This document shows, piece after piece, positions 43,801 to 50,147 of a DNA stretch of 64,000 nt. The position numbers and the translations under genes were made by a program. The stretch is from assembly GCF_013408525.1 (NCBI RefSeq), contig NZ_JACBZM010000001.1, positions 1,426,001 to 1,490,000 on the forward strand, read 5' to 3'. Every line of letters begins with the position of its first letter. Position 1 is the first letter of the stretch. The notes beneath the pieces were generated by a model that searched no databases, was not told where the DNA came from, and saw only the letters and a program-made list of their open reading frames with translations. This DNA is from Nocardioides aromaticivorans (GTDB taxonomy: Bacteria > Actinomycetota > Actinomycetes > Propionibacteriales > Nocardioidaceae).

Positions 43801-44156
43801 CGCAGGTAGGGCGTGAGGTCGGCGGCGAGCTGCTCGTCGTACGCGAAGGGGAAGCGCTCGGCGTACTCCTCGATGAAGAAGTCGAACGGGTTGATCACCA
43901 TCAGGTCCGCGACCAGCCCGACCGTGATGTCGAGCGTCTTGACCTTCTCGGGGAAGACCAGCCGCGCCAGCCAGTTGCCGAACGGGTCCTGCTGCCAGTT
44001 CACGAAGTGGCCCGCGGGCTCGACCGTCAGCGAGTACGCCTCGATCGGCGTGCGGCAGTGCGGCGCAGGCCGGAGTCGTACGACGTGCGGCGCCACCGCG
44101 ACCGGCTCCGCGAAGTCATACGTCGTGCGGTGCTCCAGCGCGACCTTGATCGACAT
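40818..44156 (-). CDS. Transglutaminase-DUF2126 protein (predicted amidoligase-associated)
   Basis: A 1112-aa protein. Residues ~1-300: transglutaminase N domain ([32 protein letters not shown]) and core with Cys183 ([10 protein letters not shown]), His235 (DLHAWAEVF) and Asp251 (GMDPTSAL). Residues ~320-1112: DUF2126, predicted COOH-NH2-ligase-like, with [79 protein letters not shown] and [17 protein letters not shown]. First gene of a three-gene coupled operon. A 40-bp dispersed repeat is inserted in frame at residues ~425-438 ([13 protein letters not shown]). The biological product is unknown. Confidence 0.9.
   Translation of the reverse strand: [1112 protein letters not shown]
42845..42884 (+). 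repeat. 40-bp dispersed repeat, copy B (inside DUF2126 gene)
   Basis: Starts GGTCTCGCGACGATC and ends CTCCTCGACCACCGG. It differs from copies D/E at three positions, is in frame, and encodes [13 protein letters not shown] in the host protein. Confidence 0.9.
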
Positions 44157-44235
44157 GGAGCCAGCCTAGGGACACCCGGGCTGCCGCGGGTTTCGGCGAT
44201 GTCACGGACGCCGGGGTAGAGCGGGCGTGCCAATG

Positions 44236-44257
44236 GCCCCGCCGACTCCGGCGGGGC
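44236..44257 (-). terminator. Terminator-like hairpin of the HNH gene
   Basis: GCCCCGCCG-ACTC-CGGCGGGGC, 9-bp arms and 4-nt loop, 14 bp past the HNH-gene stop (44272) on the minus strand. There is no T run. Confidence 0.65.
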
Positions 44258-44271
44258 GTGGGGCGTGGTGG

Positions 44272-45615
44272 TCAGTGGCCGTCGAGCGGTGTCGTGCCGG
44301 CGGGGCCGACGTGGAAGTGGTGGCCGTGGGGGCTGGTCCACAGGTAGTGGCCGGGGCTGGTGACCTGGTAGCGCCAAGTGCTGTGGGTCTTGGCGCGGTG
44401 GTGCCGTCGGCAGAGTGGGACGAGGTTGCAGGGGCAGGTCTTGCCGCCCGCGGCGTGGGGTGGGGCGTGGTCGAGGTCGCAGCGGACCGCTTGTTGGGGG
44501 CAGTTGGGGAACCGGCAGGTGTGGTCGCGGAGGCGGACGCGTCGTTGGTGGCGGTCGGGGATCTCGTACGAGTCGACCGGAACGCAGTCGGCCAGGTCGA
44601 TGACCGGTGGGACGATGACGGTGGAGCCCGGGACCTGGAGCCATTCCCGGATCTGTGCGGTGGTGACCGGGCAGCGGCCCTCGTCCCAGCGACCGACGGT
44701 GTTGGTGGTCGAGGAGGTCGCGCAGCGACCGTCACGAGACCCCTGTGCCTGTGCTGTCAGGGCGGTGTCGGTGATGTGGACGTTCAGCTCCACCCGACGA
44801 CCGGGGGCTTGGGCGAGGACCTCACCGGTGGTCTCGTCGGCGATCAGCAGGTCGAGGGCCAGGTCGCGGCGGGCGATCGCACCGACCGCCTTCGCCCGAC
44901 GCACGTCGAGGCTGGACTCGTCGCCGAGCTGGCCGCGCAGGTGCGCCTCCCGGGCGACGGCCTGGTTGAAGTCGTGGCCGTCGGCGGCATCGAGGTAGGC
45001 GTCGAGGTGCACGCCGCCGTGTGCGTCGACCTCGTCCATGTGGACGTCGCAGTGGCGGCGGTCGTTCGCGGCTTGGCGTTCAGCTTCTGCACGTTCGGGG
45101 TCGAACCGGAGGATCGCCTCGGTCACGAGGCGTTCGAGCTGCGCCCACCCGACGCCGCCGACGGCGGCGTTGAGGTGCCGGTCCACGAACCCCGCCGCCT
45201 GCTCGGGGAGGGAACGGGTGAGGTCGGCGATCCTCTGAGCCCGCCACGGCGCGACCCGGCCGTCCACCACGGCGGCGTACAGCAGCGGGAGGCGCCAGGC
45301 GCACTCGACGACCTGACCGACATACGACCGCCCACCCTCAGGGGTCCGGCCGAGCACCGCGATGAGCTCCATCAGCTGGAACTCGCTCACGAGCGGTGCA
45401 CCCGGGCCGGCGATCGGGACACCGGTGTCGAGGTAGCCCTCCGTCAGGGTCGCGGCACCCTCAGCACCATCGACGATATTGGCGCCGGCCCAGGCGACGA
45501 TGTTCATCCACTCCCGGACCAGGAGATGGTCACGGACCTCGGCGTCGTCAGCGATCCACGACAGCAACGACGCTGTCGAGACAGTTGTCGCGGTGCCGCT
45601 GGTTCCGAGATCCAT
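44272..45615 (-). CDS. DUF222/13E12-type HNH endonuclease family protein
   Basis: A 447-aa protein. ATG 45615 is chosen (GGGAGA 8 nt upstream); the open frame extends to 45696 with unlikely sequence. The N-terminal ~290 residues are the helical DUF222 domain (WRAQRIADLTRSLPEQAAGFVDRHL, RRAKAVGAIARRDLALDLLIAD). The C-terminal HNH domain has RDHTCRFPNCPQQAVRCDLDHAPPHAAGGKTCPCNLVPLCRRHHRAKTH with metal-binding Cys and catalytic His. Such genes occur in many copies in actinobacteria and may be selfish DNA; nuclease activity is inferred. A 40-bp dispersed repeat lies in frame between the domains (residues ~292-305, GSRDGRCATSSTTN). Confidence 0.88.
   Translation of the reverse strand: MDLGTSGTATTVSTASLLSWIADDAEVRDHLLVREWMNIVAWAGANIVDGAEGAATLTEGYLDTGVPIAGPGAPLVSEFQLMELIAVLGRTPEGGRSYVGQVVECAWRLPLLYAAVVDGRVAPWRAQRIADLTRSLPEQAAGFVDRHLNAAVGGVGWAQLERLVTEAILRFDPERAEAERQAANDRRHCDVHMDEVDAHGGVHLDAYLDAADGHDFNQAVAREAHLRGQLGDESSLDVRRAKAVGAIARRDLALDLLIADETTGEVLAQAPGRRVELNVHITDTALTAQAQGSRDGRCATSSTTNTVGRWDEGRCPVTTAQIREWLQVPGSTVIVPPVIDLADCVPVDSYEIPDRHQRRVRLRDHTCRFPNCPQQAVRCDLDHAPPHAAGGKTCPCNLVPLCRRHHRAKTHSTWRYQVTSPGHYLWTSPHGHHFHVGPAGTTPLDGH
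44702..44741 (-). repeat. 40-bp dispersed repeat, copy C (inside HNH gene, opposite orientation)
   Basis: Reverse complement of the family consensus: reads TTGGTGGTCGAGGAGG to CGTCACGAGACC on the + strand. Because it is inverted relative to copies A and B with respect to the host gene, it is translated in another frame (GSRDGRCATSSTTN) and still keeps the host gene open. Confidence 0.88.
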
Positions 45616-45847
45616 GACTGGATTCTCCCATCGACCTCCGACACAACGAAGCGACGGAAACCCGCCTGTGGACAGGGGAAAATCCATCCGGCGCATGTGA
45701 AGAACTAGTCGTGCGACGAGTGATCACGAGGCCGCCGGACCGCACCCGACCGCGGGACCCAGCCCCGCACCCAGCCTCCTCGTCGCTGCGTTTGAAGACC
45801 CGACCACGCACCCAACCGAAGGGCACAGCAGGTGCACCGGAGCAAGG

Positions 45848-45887
45848 GGTCTCGAGACGGTCGCTGCGCGACCTCCTCGACCACCGG
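45848..45887 (+). repeat. 40-bp dispersed repeat, copy D
   Basis: Starts GGTCTCGAGACGGTC and ends CTCCTCGACCACCGG; identical to copy E. The TCTCGAGA palindrome is intact here. Confidence 0.92.
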
Positions 45888-46000
45888 GCGGACGGCACCC
45901 GACCGCCGAACTCAGCCCCGTACCCAGCCTCCTCGTCGCTGCGCTTGAAGACCCGACCACGCACCCAACCGAAGGGCACAGCGGGTGCGCCGGAGCCAGG

Positions 46001-46040
46001 GGTCTCGAGACGGTCGCTGCGCGACCTCCTCGACCACCGG
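46001..46040 (+). repeat. 40-bp dispersed repeat, copy E
   Basis: Same 40 bases as copy D. Lies 3 bp beyond the TGA of the membrane-protein gene at 46044-47060. Confidence 0.92.
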
Positions 46041-46043
46041 CGG

Positions 46044-47060
46044 TCACTCGGCGGTGTCGTCCGACCCGTTGATCCGCCACACGCCGTCGACCTTGACCAG
46101 CGTGAAGGTGCCACGGTCGGCCTCGCCGGCGATGGTGATGTCGACGGGGACGGAGGCCTTGCCGGCCGCCTCGTCGACGTCGGCCTTGCCGACGGTGTAC
46201 TTCAGCTGGCTGGAGAAGGGCGTGATCTCCGACGGGTCGCAGCTGCCCTCGTCCTTGATGTAGGCCTCGGTGACGAGGTCCTCCGCCGTGGCGCAGTCGC
46301 CGTTGACGAAGGCCGTCATGAAGGCCTCGACGACGGACATCGGGTCGTTGGCGACCGCGTCGGCGGTGCTGGTGCCGCCGGGGGTGGTGGCCGTGTCGGT
46401 CGGGTCGCCGGTCGGGTCGTCGGTCGAGGAGGTGCTGTCGGTCGGGTCGTCGCCGCCGCTGTCGATGGCGTACGACGCCACGAGCCACGTCCCGTCGACC
46501 TGCTCGAGGTTGAAGACGTAGTCCTCCGTGCTGCCCTCGTTGTCGAAGCTCACGGGCACGGTGGCCTCGTCGCCGTCGATGACCGGGTCGCCGACCTCGG
46601 AATCGACGTCGGAGGTCGAGAGCAGCCGGAACTCCGCGGCGTTGCACGGGTCGGCGGCCTGCGCGGTCTCGGTGAGGAAGGTCTTGGCCTTGTCGCAGTC
46701 GGCATCCCCGGCCGCGGCGATCAGGCCCTCGACGACCTTGTCGGGAGCCGCGCCCGTCGACGCCGTCGTGTCGTCGTCACCCTTCTCGTCGCCGTCGTCG
46801 TCGCTGTTCGTCAGCAGCACGACCAGCGCGACGACCACGCCGACGAGGAGCAGCGCACCGATCACGCCGAGCGCGACCAGCAGGCCCTTGCCCTTGCCTC
46901 CCGAGGCAGGCGGTGGCGGGCCCCACGGACCTCCGGGCGGCGGGCCGGACGGGCCACCGCCCGGGGGCGGGAAGCCCGGCGGCGGGCCCTGCGGCGGGCC
47001 GGACGGCGGCGGGAAGCTGGTGGGCGGGACGGCGCCGTACGGCTGGTTCGGGTCGCTCAT
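46044..47060 (-). CDS. Proline-rich membrane-anchored protein with two NTF2-like external domains
   Basis: A 338-aa protein beginning MSDPNQPYGAVPP, like the gene at 34293. Order: Pro/Gly-rich cytosolic segment (~1-53), basic GGKGKGL, one transmembrane helix (LVALGVIGALLLVGVVVALVVLL), an Asp/Thr-rich linker and two tandem external domains with the same plan. The first is APDKVVEGLIAAAGDADCDKAKTFLTE...YVFNLEQVDGTWLVASY; the second is DPMSVVEAFMTAFVNGDCATAEDLVTE...GTFTLVKVDGVWRINGS. Each has one conserved Cys pair position (DC...). DUF4878-type, function unknown. 4 bp downstream of the next gene, so cotranscribed. Confidence 0.78.
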   Translation of the reverse strand: MSDPNQPYGAVPPTSFPPPSGPPQGPPPGFPPPGGGPSGPPPGGPWGPPPPASGGKGKGLLVALGVIGALLLVGVVVALVVLLTNSDDDGDEKGDDDTTASTGAAPDKVVEGLIAAAGDADCDKAKTFLTETAQAADPCNAAEFRLLSTSDVDSEVGDPVIDGDEATVPVSFDNEGSTEDYVFNLEQVDGTWLVASYAIDSGGDDPTDSTSSTDDPTGDPTDTATTPGGTSTADAVANDPMSVVEAFMTAFVNGDCATAEDLVTEAYIKDEGSCDPSEITPFSSQLKYTVGKADVDEAAGKASVPVDITIAGEADRGTFTLVKVDGVWRINGSDDTAE

Positions 47061-47064
47061 CGGA

Positions 47065-47652
47065 TCACGGCTCCAGGAAGTCGGAGGCCCAGGACTCGAA
47101 GCCCTCGGGGTCGGTCGGGAAGTCGGACAGGAAGTCGCTGGGGAACTCGGTCGGCAGGTTGCTCGGCAGCTCGGGCAGGGGCGGCGCCTCGGAGGTCGGC
47201 TCCTCGCTCGGGAAGTCCGAGGGCTGGATCGTCGGGGTGTCGAGGGACGACGACGGTGCGTCCGGCGTCGTCTCGGTCACCGACGGGCTGGTCGCGTCGT
47301 CGGTTCCCTTGTCCTTGTCGTCGTCGTCGCGTCCGAGGAGCAGCAGCACGCCGACGACCACGACGGCGACCAGCACCAGCGCGCCGAGCACGCCGATCGC
47401 GATGCGCAGGCCCTTGCCGCCCCCGACCTGCAGCTGCTGGAGCTGCGCGGTCGCCGGTGGCGGTCCGGGCCGCGCCGCCGCTGGTACGACGACCGTCGAG
47501 TCCCCCGCGATCGGCGCGGTGTCGGGGCCGACCTGCTCCCCCGCCCCGGCCTCACCGCGGACGTGGTCGGTCCAGCCGTTGCCGTCGAACCAGCGCTCGC
47601 GGCCGCTGCCGTCGTCGTACCAGCCCGGCTGGCTGGGCGTGGGTCCGGGCAC
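47065..47652 (-). CDS. DUF2510 membrane protein
   Basis: A 195-aa protein from GTG 47652 (AGGAG upstream). DUF2510 motif QPGWYDDGSGRERWFDGNGWTDHV at ~8-31, a linker, one transmembrane helix (LRIAIGVLGALVLVAVVVVGVLLLL, ~80-105) and an acidic, Ser/Pro/Thr-rich external tail (SDFPSEEPTSEAPPLPELPSNLPTEFPSDFLSDFPTDPEGFESW) with an FPSDF/FPTD repeat. It forms a two-gene unit with the downstream NTF2-like protein gene. Function is unknown. Confidence 0.78.
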   Translation of the reverse strand: MPGPTPSQPGWYDDGSGRERWFDGNGWTDHVRGEAGAGEQVGPDTAPIAGDSTVVVPAAARPGPPPATAQLQQLQVGGGKGLRIAIGVLGALVLVAVVVVGVLLLLGRDDDDKDKGTDDATSPSVTETTPDAPSSSLDTPTIQPSDFPSEEPTSEAPPLPELPSNLPTEFPSDFLSDFPTDPEGFESWASDFLEP

Positions 47653-47755
47653 CGGAGCTCCTGGGGGGTGGGTGGACTGCAGTGGTGGACACCGTATCCA
47701 CCCGGAGACCCGCTCAACCGCGGGACCGGGAAGGCGGGACCGGGAAGGCGGGAAC

Positions 47756-48676
47756 CTAGGCCGCGGCCGTTCCCGGGTCGACGACCTGCCCGCCCGTGAC
47801 CAGCTCGAGGTCGCGGCCGAGGGTGATGTCGAGCGGGTTGGTCAGGCAGCGGACCGAGCCGCCGCCGAGGTGGAACTCCGAGACGTCGACGAGGGCGACG
47901 TCGAAGCCCAGCGTGTCGAGCCAGTTGCGCACCCGGCGGGGGCACTCCGGCATCACGACGGTCCGGTCGACGACCACGGAGTTGGCGCACCAGCTGCCGA
48001 TCGCCTCCTCCTCGCTGAGGATCACCGGCTGCGGGACGAGGTCGAGCAGCGCCGCGGCCGACTCCTCGTCGAAGGCCGACGGGCAGACCAGCGCGTGGTC
48101 GTCGTCGAGCGGGCAGAAGGCCAGGTCGAGGTGGTACATCCCGGGGTGCGTGATCCGCACGCCGCGCACCTGCACCCCGAGGTCGTGGGCGAGCTGCTTG
48201 AGCGCGAGCTCGTCGGTGCGGGGGCCGTGGCCGACGACCAGGTCGCCGCGGAACGGGAAGGCGTCGCCGGCCTCGAAGTGTGCACCGATCCCCTCGCGAC
48301 CGATGTACGACGGCGCGAAGCCCTGCGACTCGAACCATGCCCGTGCCGCCGGGGTCTCGACCCGCCGCTGCGGGTAGCGCATGTGCGACAGCACGACGGA
48401 GCGGCGGCCGGGGCCGGTCCAGTCGGGGCGCAGCGCGACGAGGCCGAGGTTCATCGCGTAGACCATGTCGGGCGCCTGCGGCAGCGCCGGGACCTCCTCG
48501 ACGGTGGCGCCGAGCGAGCGCAGGGTGCCCGCGAGCGCCTGCCACTGGTCCCGGGCGCGGACCGGGTCGGGCTGGACGGCCGGGTCCATGTACGGGTTGA
48601 TGGCGTAGTCGATCCGGTACGACGACGGGTCCACCATCGCGTAGTGCCGTCCCCACTCCAGCGTCGCCGAGCTCAT
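47756..48676 (-). CDS. Dimethylarginine dimethylaminohydrolase (DDAH)-like amidinohydrolase
   Basis: A 306-aa enzyme of the guanidino-group-modifying superfamily. ATG 48676 is chosen for its GGAGGAGG ribosome site. Motifs: MVDPSSYRIDYAINPYMDP (substrate-lid start), the catalytic His in THPGMYHLDLAFCPLD and the nucleophile Cys277 in GGGSVRCLTNPL. It likely hydrolyses methylated arginine or a related guanidine to citrulline plus amine. The divergently transcribed GntR/FCD regulator and a shared operator indicate substrate-controlled expression. Arginine deiminase-like or amidinotransferase activity is less likely given length and context. Confidence 0.85.
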   Translation of the reverse strand: MSSATLEWGRHYAMVDPSSYRIDYAINPYMDPAVQPDPVRARDQWQALAGTLRSLGATVEEVPALPQAPDMVYAMNLGLVALRPDWTGPGRRSVVLSHMRYPQRRVETPAARAWFESQGFAPSYIGREGIGAHFEAGDAFPFRGDLVVGHGPRTDELALKQLAHDLGVQVRGVRITHPGMYHLDLAFCPLDDDHALVCPSAFDEESAAALLDLVPQPVILSEEEAIGSWCANSVVVDRTVVMPECPRRVRNWLDTLGFDVALVDVSEFHLGGGSVRCLTNPLDITLGRDLELVTGGQVVDPGTAAA

Positions 48677-48726
48677 CGCCCCTCCTCCAGCAGTCCCTGT
48701 GGTGCCCATCGGCACGCCCACCCCGA

Positions 48727-48746
48727 ATTGTCAGACAATCTGACAA
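48727..48746. promoter_or_regulatory. GntR/FCD-type operator between DDAH and regulator genes
   Basis: ATTGTC-A-GACAAT (48727-48739) contains TTGTCAGACAA, a good match to the TnGTnnnACnA core of FadR-subfamily regulators. A further TCTGACAA extends it to a second inverted pair (TTGTCAGA-CAA-TCTGACAA, 48728-48746). It is 51 bp upstream of the DDAH start. Confidence 0.7.
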
Positions 48747-48826
48747 GAAGGACAGGATAGCGTCCGCACCGCGGGACCGGGAAGCGAACCCCCGCCTGCG
48801 TGTCCCGAGGCGGCAGAATGGAGCCC

Positions 48827-49528
48827 ATGCCTGCCGCTCCCGCCACCCGGAAGGCGTTCACCACGCTCAGCGTCGAGCACGCCTCGACCGTCTCGCGGGT
48901 CGCCGCCGAGCTGCGCCGAGCGGTCTTCGAGGGCGAGCTCGAGAGCGGCACGCCGCTGCGCGAGATCGCCCTGGCCGAGTCGCTCGGGGTCTCCCGCCCG
49001 ACCGTGCGCGAGGCGCTCACCGTGCTCGTCGCCGAGGGCCTCGCCACCCGTGAGCCCAACCGCGGCGTCAGCGTGGCGACTCCCCGCGCCGAGTCGGTGC
49101 GCGACGTGTGCCGCGCCCGCTGGGTGCTCGAGGGGGCAGGCGTGCAGGCGTGGGAGTCCGCCGACGCCGTACGACGCCAGCGGGTCCGCGACACCCTGGA
49201 CTCCTACACCGCGGCGGTCCGCGGCGGCGAGGCGTCGTACGAGGAGCTCAACGAGCGCCACCTGTCCTTCCACGTCTCCCTCGTCGAGCTCACCGGCAGC
49301 CCGCGCCTGGTCCAGATGGCCGAGGCGCTGATGGACGAGCTGAAGCTGGCGCTCGCCCAGGTCGACCGGCTCAACCGCAACGCCCACGACGAGGCCGAGT
49401 CGCACGAGGGCCTGGTCGAGCTGCTGGAGGCCGGCCGGCTCGAGGGGCCCGACGGCGCCCACGAGTTCCTCCGCAAGCACATCGAGGACGCCGAGGTCGA
49501 GATCATCGAGGCCCTGCGGTTGGAGTAG
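48827..49528 (+). CDS. GntR-family (FCD) transcriptional regulator
   Basis: A 233-aa regulator; ATG 48827 is used and ATG 48818 (three residues longer) is nearly as good. The N-terminal winged helix has RVAAELRRAVFEGELESGTPLREIALAESLGVSRPTVREALTVLVAEGLATREPNRGVSV. The C-terminal FCD domain (~95-225) is all-helical with the metal/ligand-type residues in NERHLSFHVSLVEL, ESHEGLVELL and RKHIEDAE. It is divergent from the DDAH-like gene and almost certainly controls it through the operator at 48727-48746. The ligand is probably a guanidino compound or its product (inference). Confidence 0.92.
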   Translation: MPAAPATRKAFTTLSVEHASTVSRVAAELRRAVFEGELESGTPLREIALAESLGVSRPTVREALTVLVAEGLATREPNRGVSVATPRAESVRDVCRARWVLEGAGVQAWESADAVRRQRVRDTLDSYTAAVRGGEASYEELNERHLSFHVSLVELTGSPRLVQMAEALMDELKLALAQVDRLNRNAHDEAESHEGLVELLEAGRLEGPDGAHEFLRKHIEDAEVEIIEALRLE

Positions 49529-49583
49529 GCGGAGGCCGTCGCGCAGGCGATCCGGCCGGCACAGAAGCTGCACCGGGGCCGGG

Positions 49584-49741
49584 CGTCTCGTGACGGTCGC
49601 TGCGCGACCTCCTCGACGAGCGGCGGGGCTGCGCGACCTCCTCGACGAGCGGCGGGGCTGCGCGACCTCCTCGACGAACGGCGGGCTGCGCGACCGCCTC
49701 GACGAACGGCGGGCTGCGCGACCGCCTCGACCGACCCGGCA
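49584..49741 (+). repeat. 40-bp dispersed repeat, copy F, expanded into a 28-29-bp array
   Basis: Copy F (49584-49623) starts CGTCTCGTGACGGTC. The internal CTGCGCGACCTCCTCGACGA segment is then repeated with CTGCGCGAC at 49600, 49629, 49658, 49686 and 49714 (spacings 29, 29, 28, 28). The array ends ~10 bp before the ATG at 49752, so it supplies the 5' region of that gene. No variable spacers, so not a CRISPR. Confidence 0.9.
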
Positions 49742-49751
49742 GACTGGGCGC

Positions 49752-50147
49752 ATGATCGCGTTCCTGTCGCGCTGGGCCATCACCACCGCCGCCCTCGCGC
49801 TCGCCGCTCAGCTCATCGACGGCATCTGGTTCGAGGGAGCGACCCGCGGCAGCGCGGAGGTCGAGGACAAGATCGTCGACCTCGTGATCGTGGCGCTCAT
49901 CTCCTGCGCGATCACCGCGTTCGTGAAGCCGGTGCTGACGATCCTGTCGATCCCGTTCATCCTCGTGACGCTCGGGCTGTTCCTCATCGTGATCAACGCG
50001 CTGCTGCTGCGCTTCACGGCCTGGCTGGCCGACGGCGTGGGCCTCGGCTTCCACGTCGACGGGTTCTGGCCGGCGGTCTGGGGCTCGATCATCATCAGCG
50101 TCACGACCTGGTTCCTCGACGCGATGGTCGGGGTCGAGGACGAGTGA
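49752..50147 (+). CDS. Phage holin family / 4-TM membrane protein (DUF360-like)
   Basis: A 131-aa membrane protein with about four hydrophobic segments: FLSRWAITTAALALAAQLI, IVDLVIVALISCAITAFV, LTILSIPFILVTLGLFLIVINALLL and FWPAVWGSIIISVTTWFLD. The block KPVLTILSIPFILVTLGLFLIVINALLL is the signature of the mycobacterial-type four-helix PF04020 family. Although named after holins, these are chromosomal housekeeping proteins of unknown role. It overlaps the phosphatase gene by GTGA. Its leader is the repeat array at 49584-49741. Confidence 0.88.
   Translation: MIAFLSRWAITTAALALAAQLIDGIWFEGATRGSAEVEDKIVDLVIVALISCAITAFVKPVLTILSIPFILVTLGLFLIVINALLLRFTAWLADGVGLGFHVDGFWPAVWGSIIISVTTWFLDAMVGVEDE

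Larger units (their letters stand above)
45735..46040. repeat. 153-bp direct tandem duplication (two units), each carrying a 40-bp repeat
   Basis: Units 45735-45887 and 45888-46040 are about 90% identical by eye (offset 153 bp throughout). Each contains CAGCCTCCTCGTCGCTGCG, a GAAGACCCGACCACGCACCC block and then the 40-bp element (45848-45887 and 46001-46040). It ends 3 bp from the stop codon of the gene at 46044. It occupies most of the 428-bp gap 45616-46043; the remaining ~120 bp next to the HNH gene show only its upstream region. Confidence 0.93.

Noticed and set aside
40869..44219. 1116-codon open frame on the plus strand
   Set aside because: Exact antisense of the transglutaminase-DUF2126 gene, no recognisable domain and shadow-like composition.
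45548..46114. 188-codon minus-strand frame over the 153-bp repeats
   Set aside because: It is open only because both repeat units share a stop-free frame; it overlaps the end of the real gene at 46044 and the HNH start.
46044..47060. Frameshifted or duplicated fragment because of its repeated halves
   Set aside because: The two external domains are diverged and in one continuous frame; this is a normal tandem-domain protein.
49600..49741. Possible CRISPR array
   Set aside because: Units are contiguous with no variable spacers and no cas genes are nearby.
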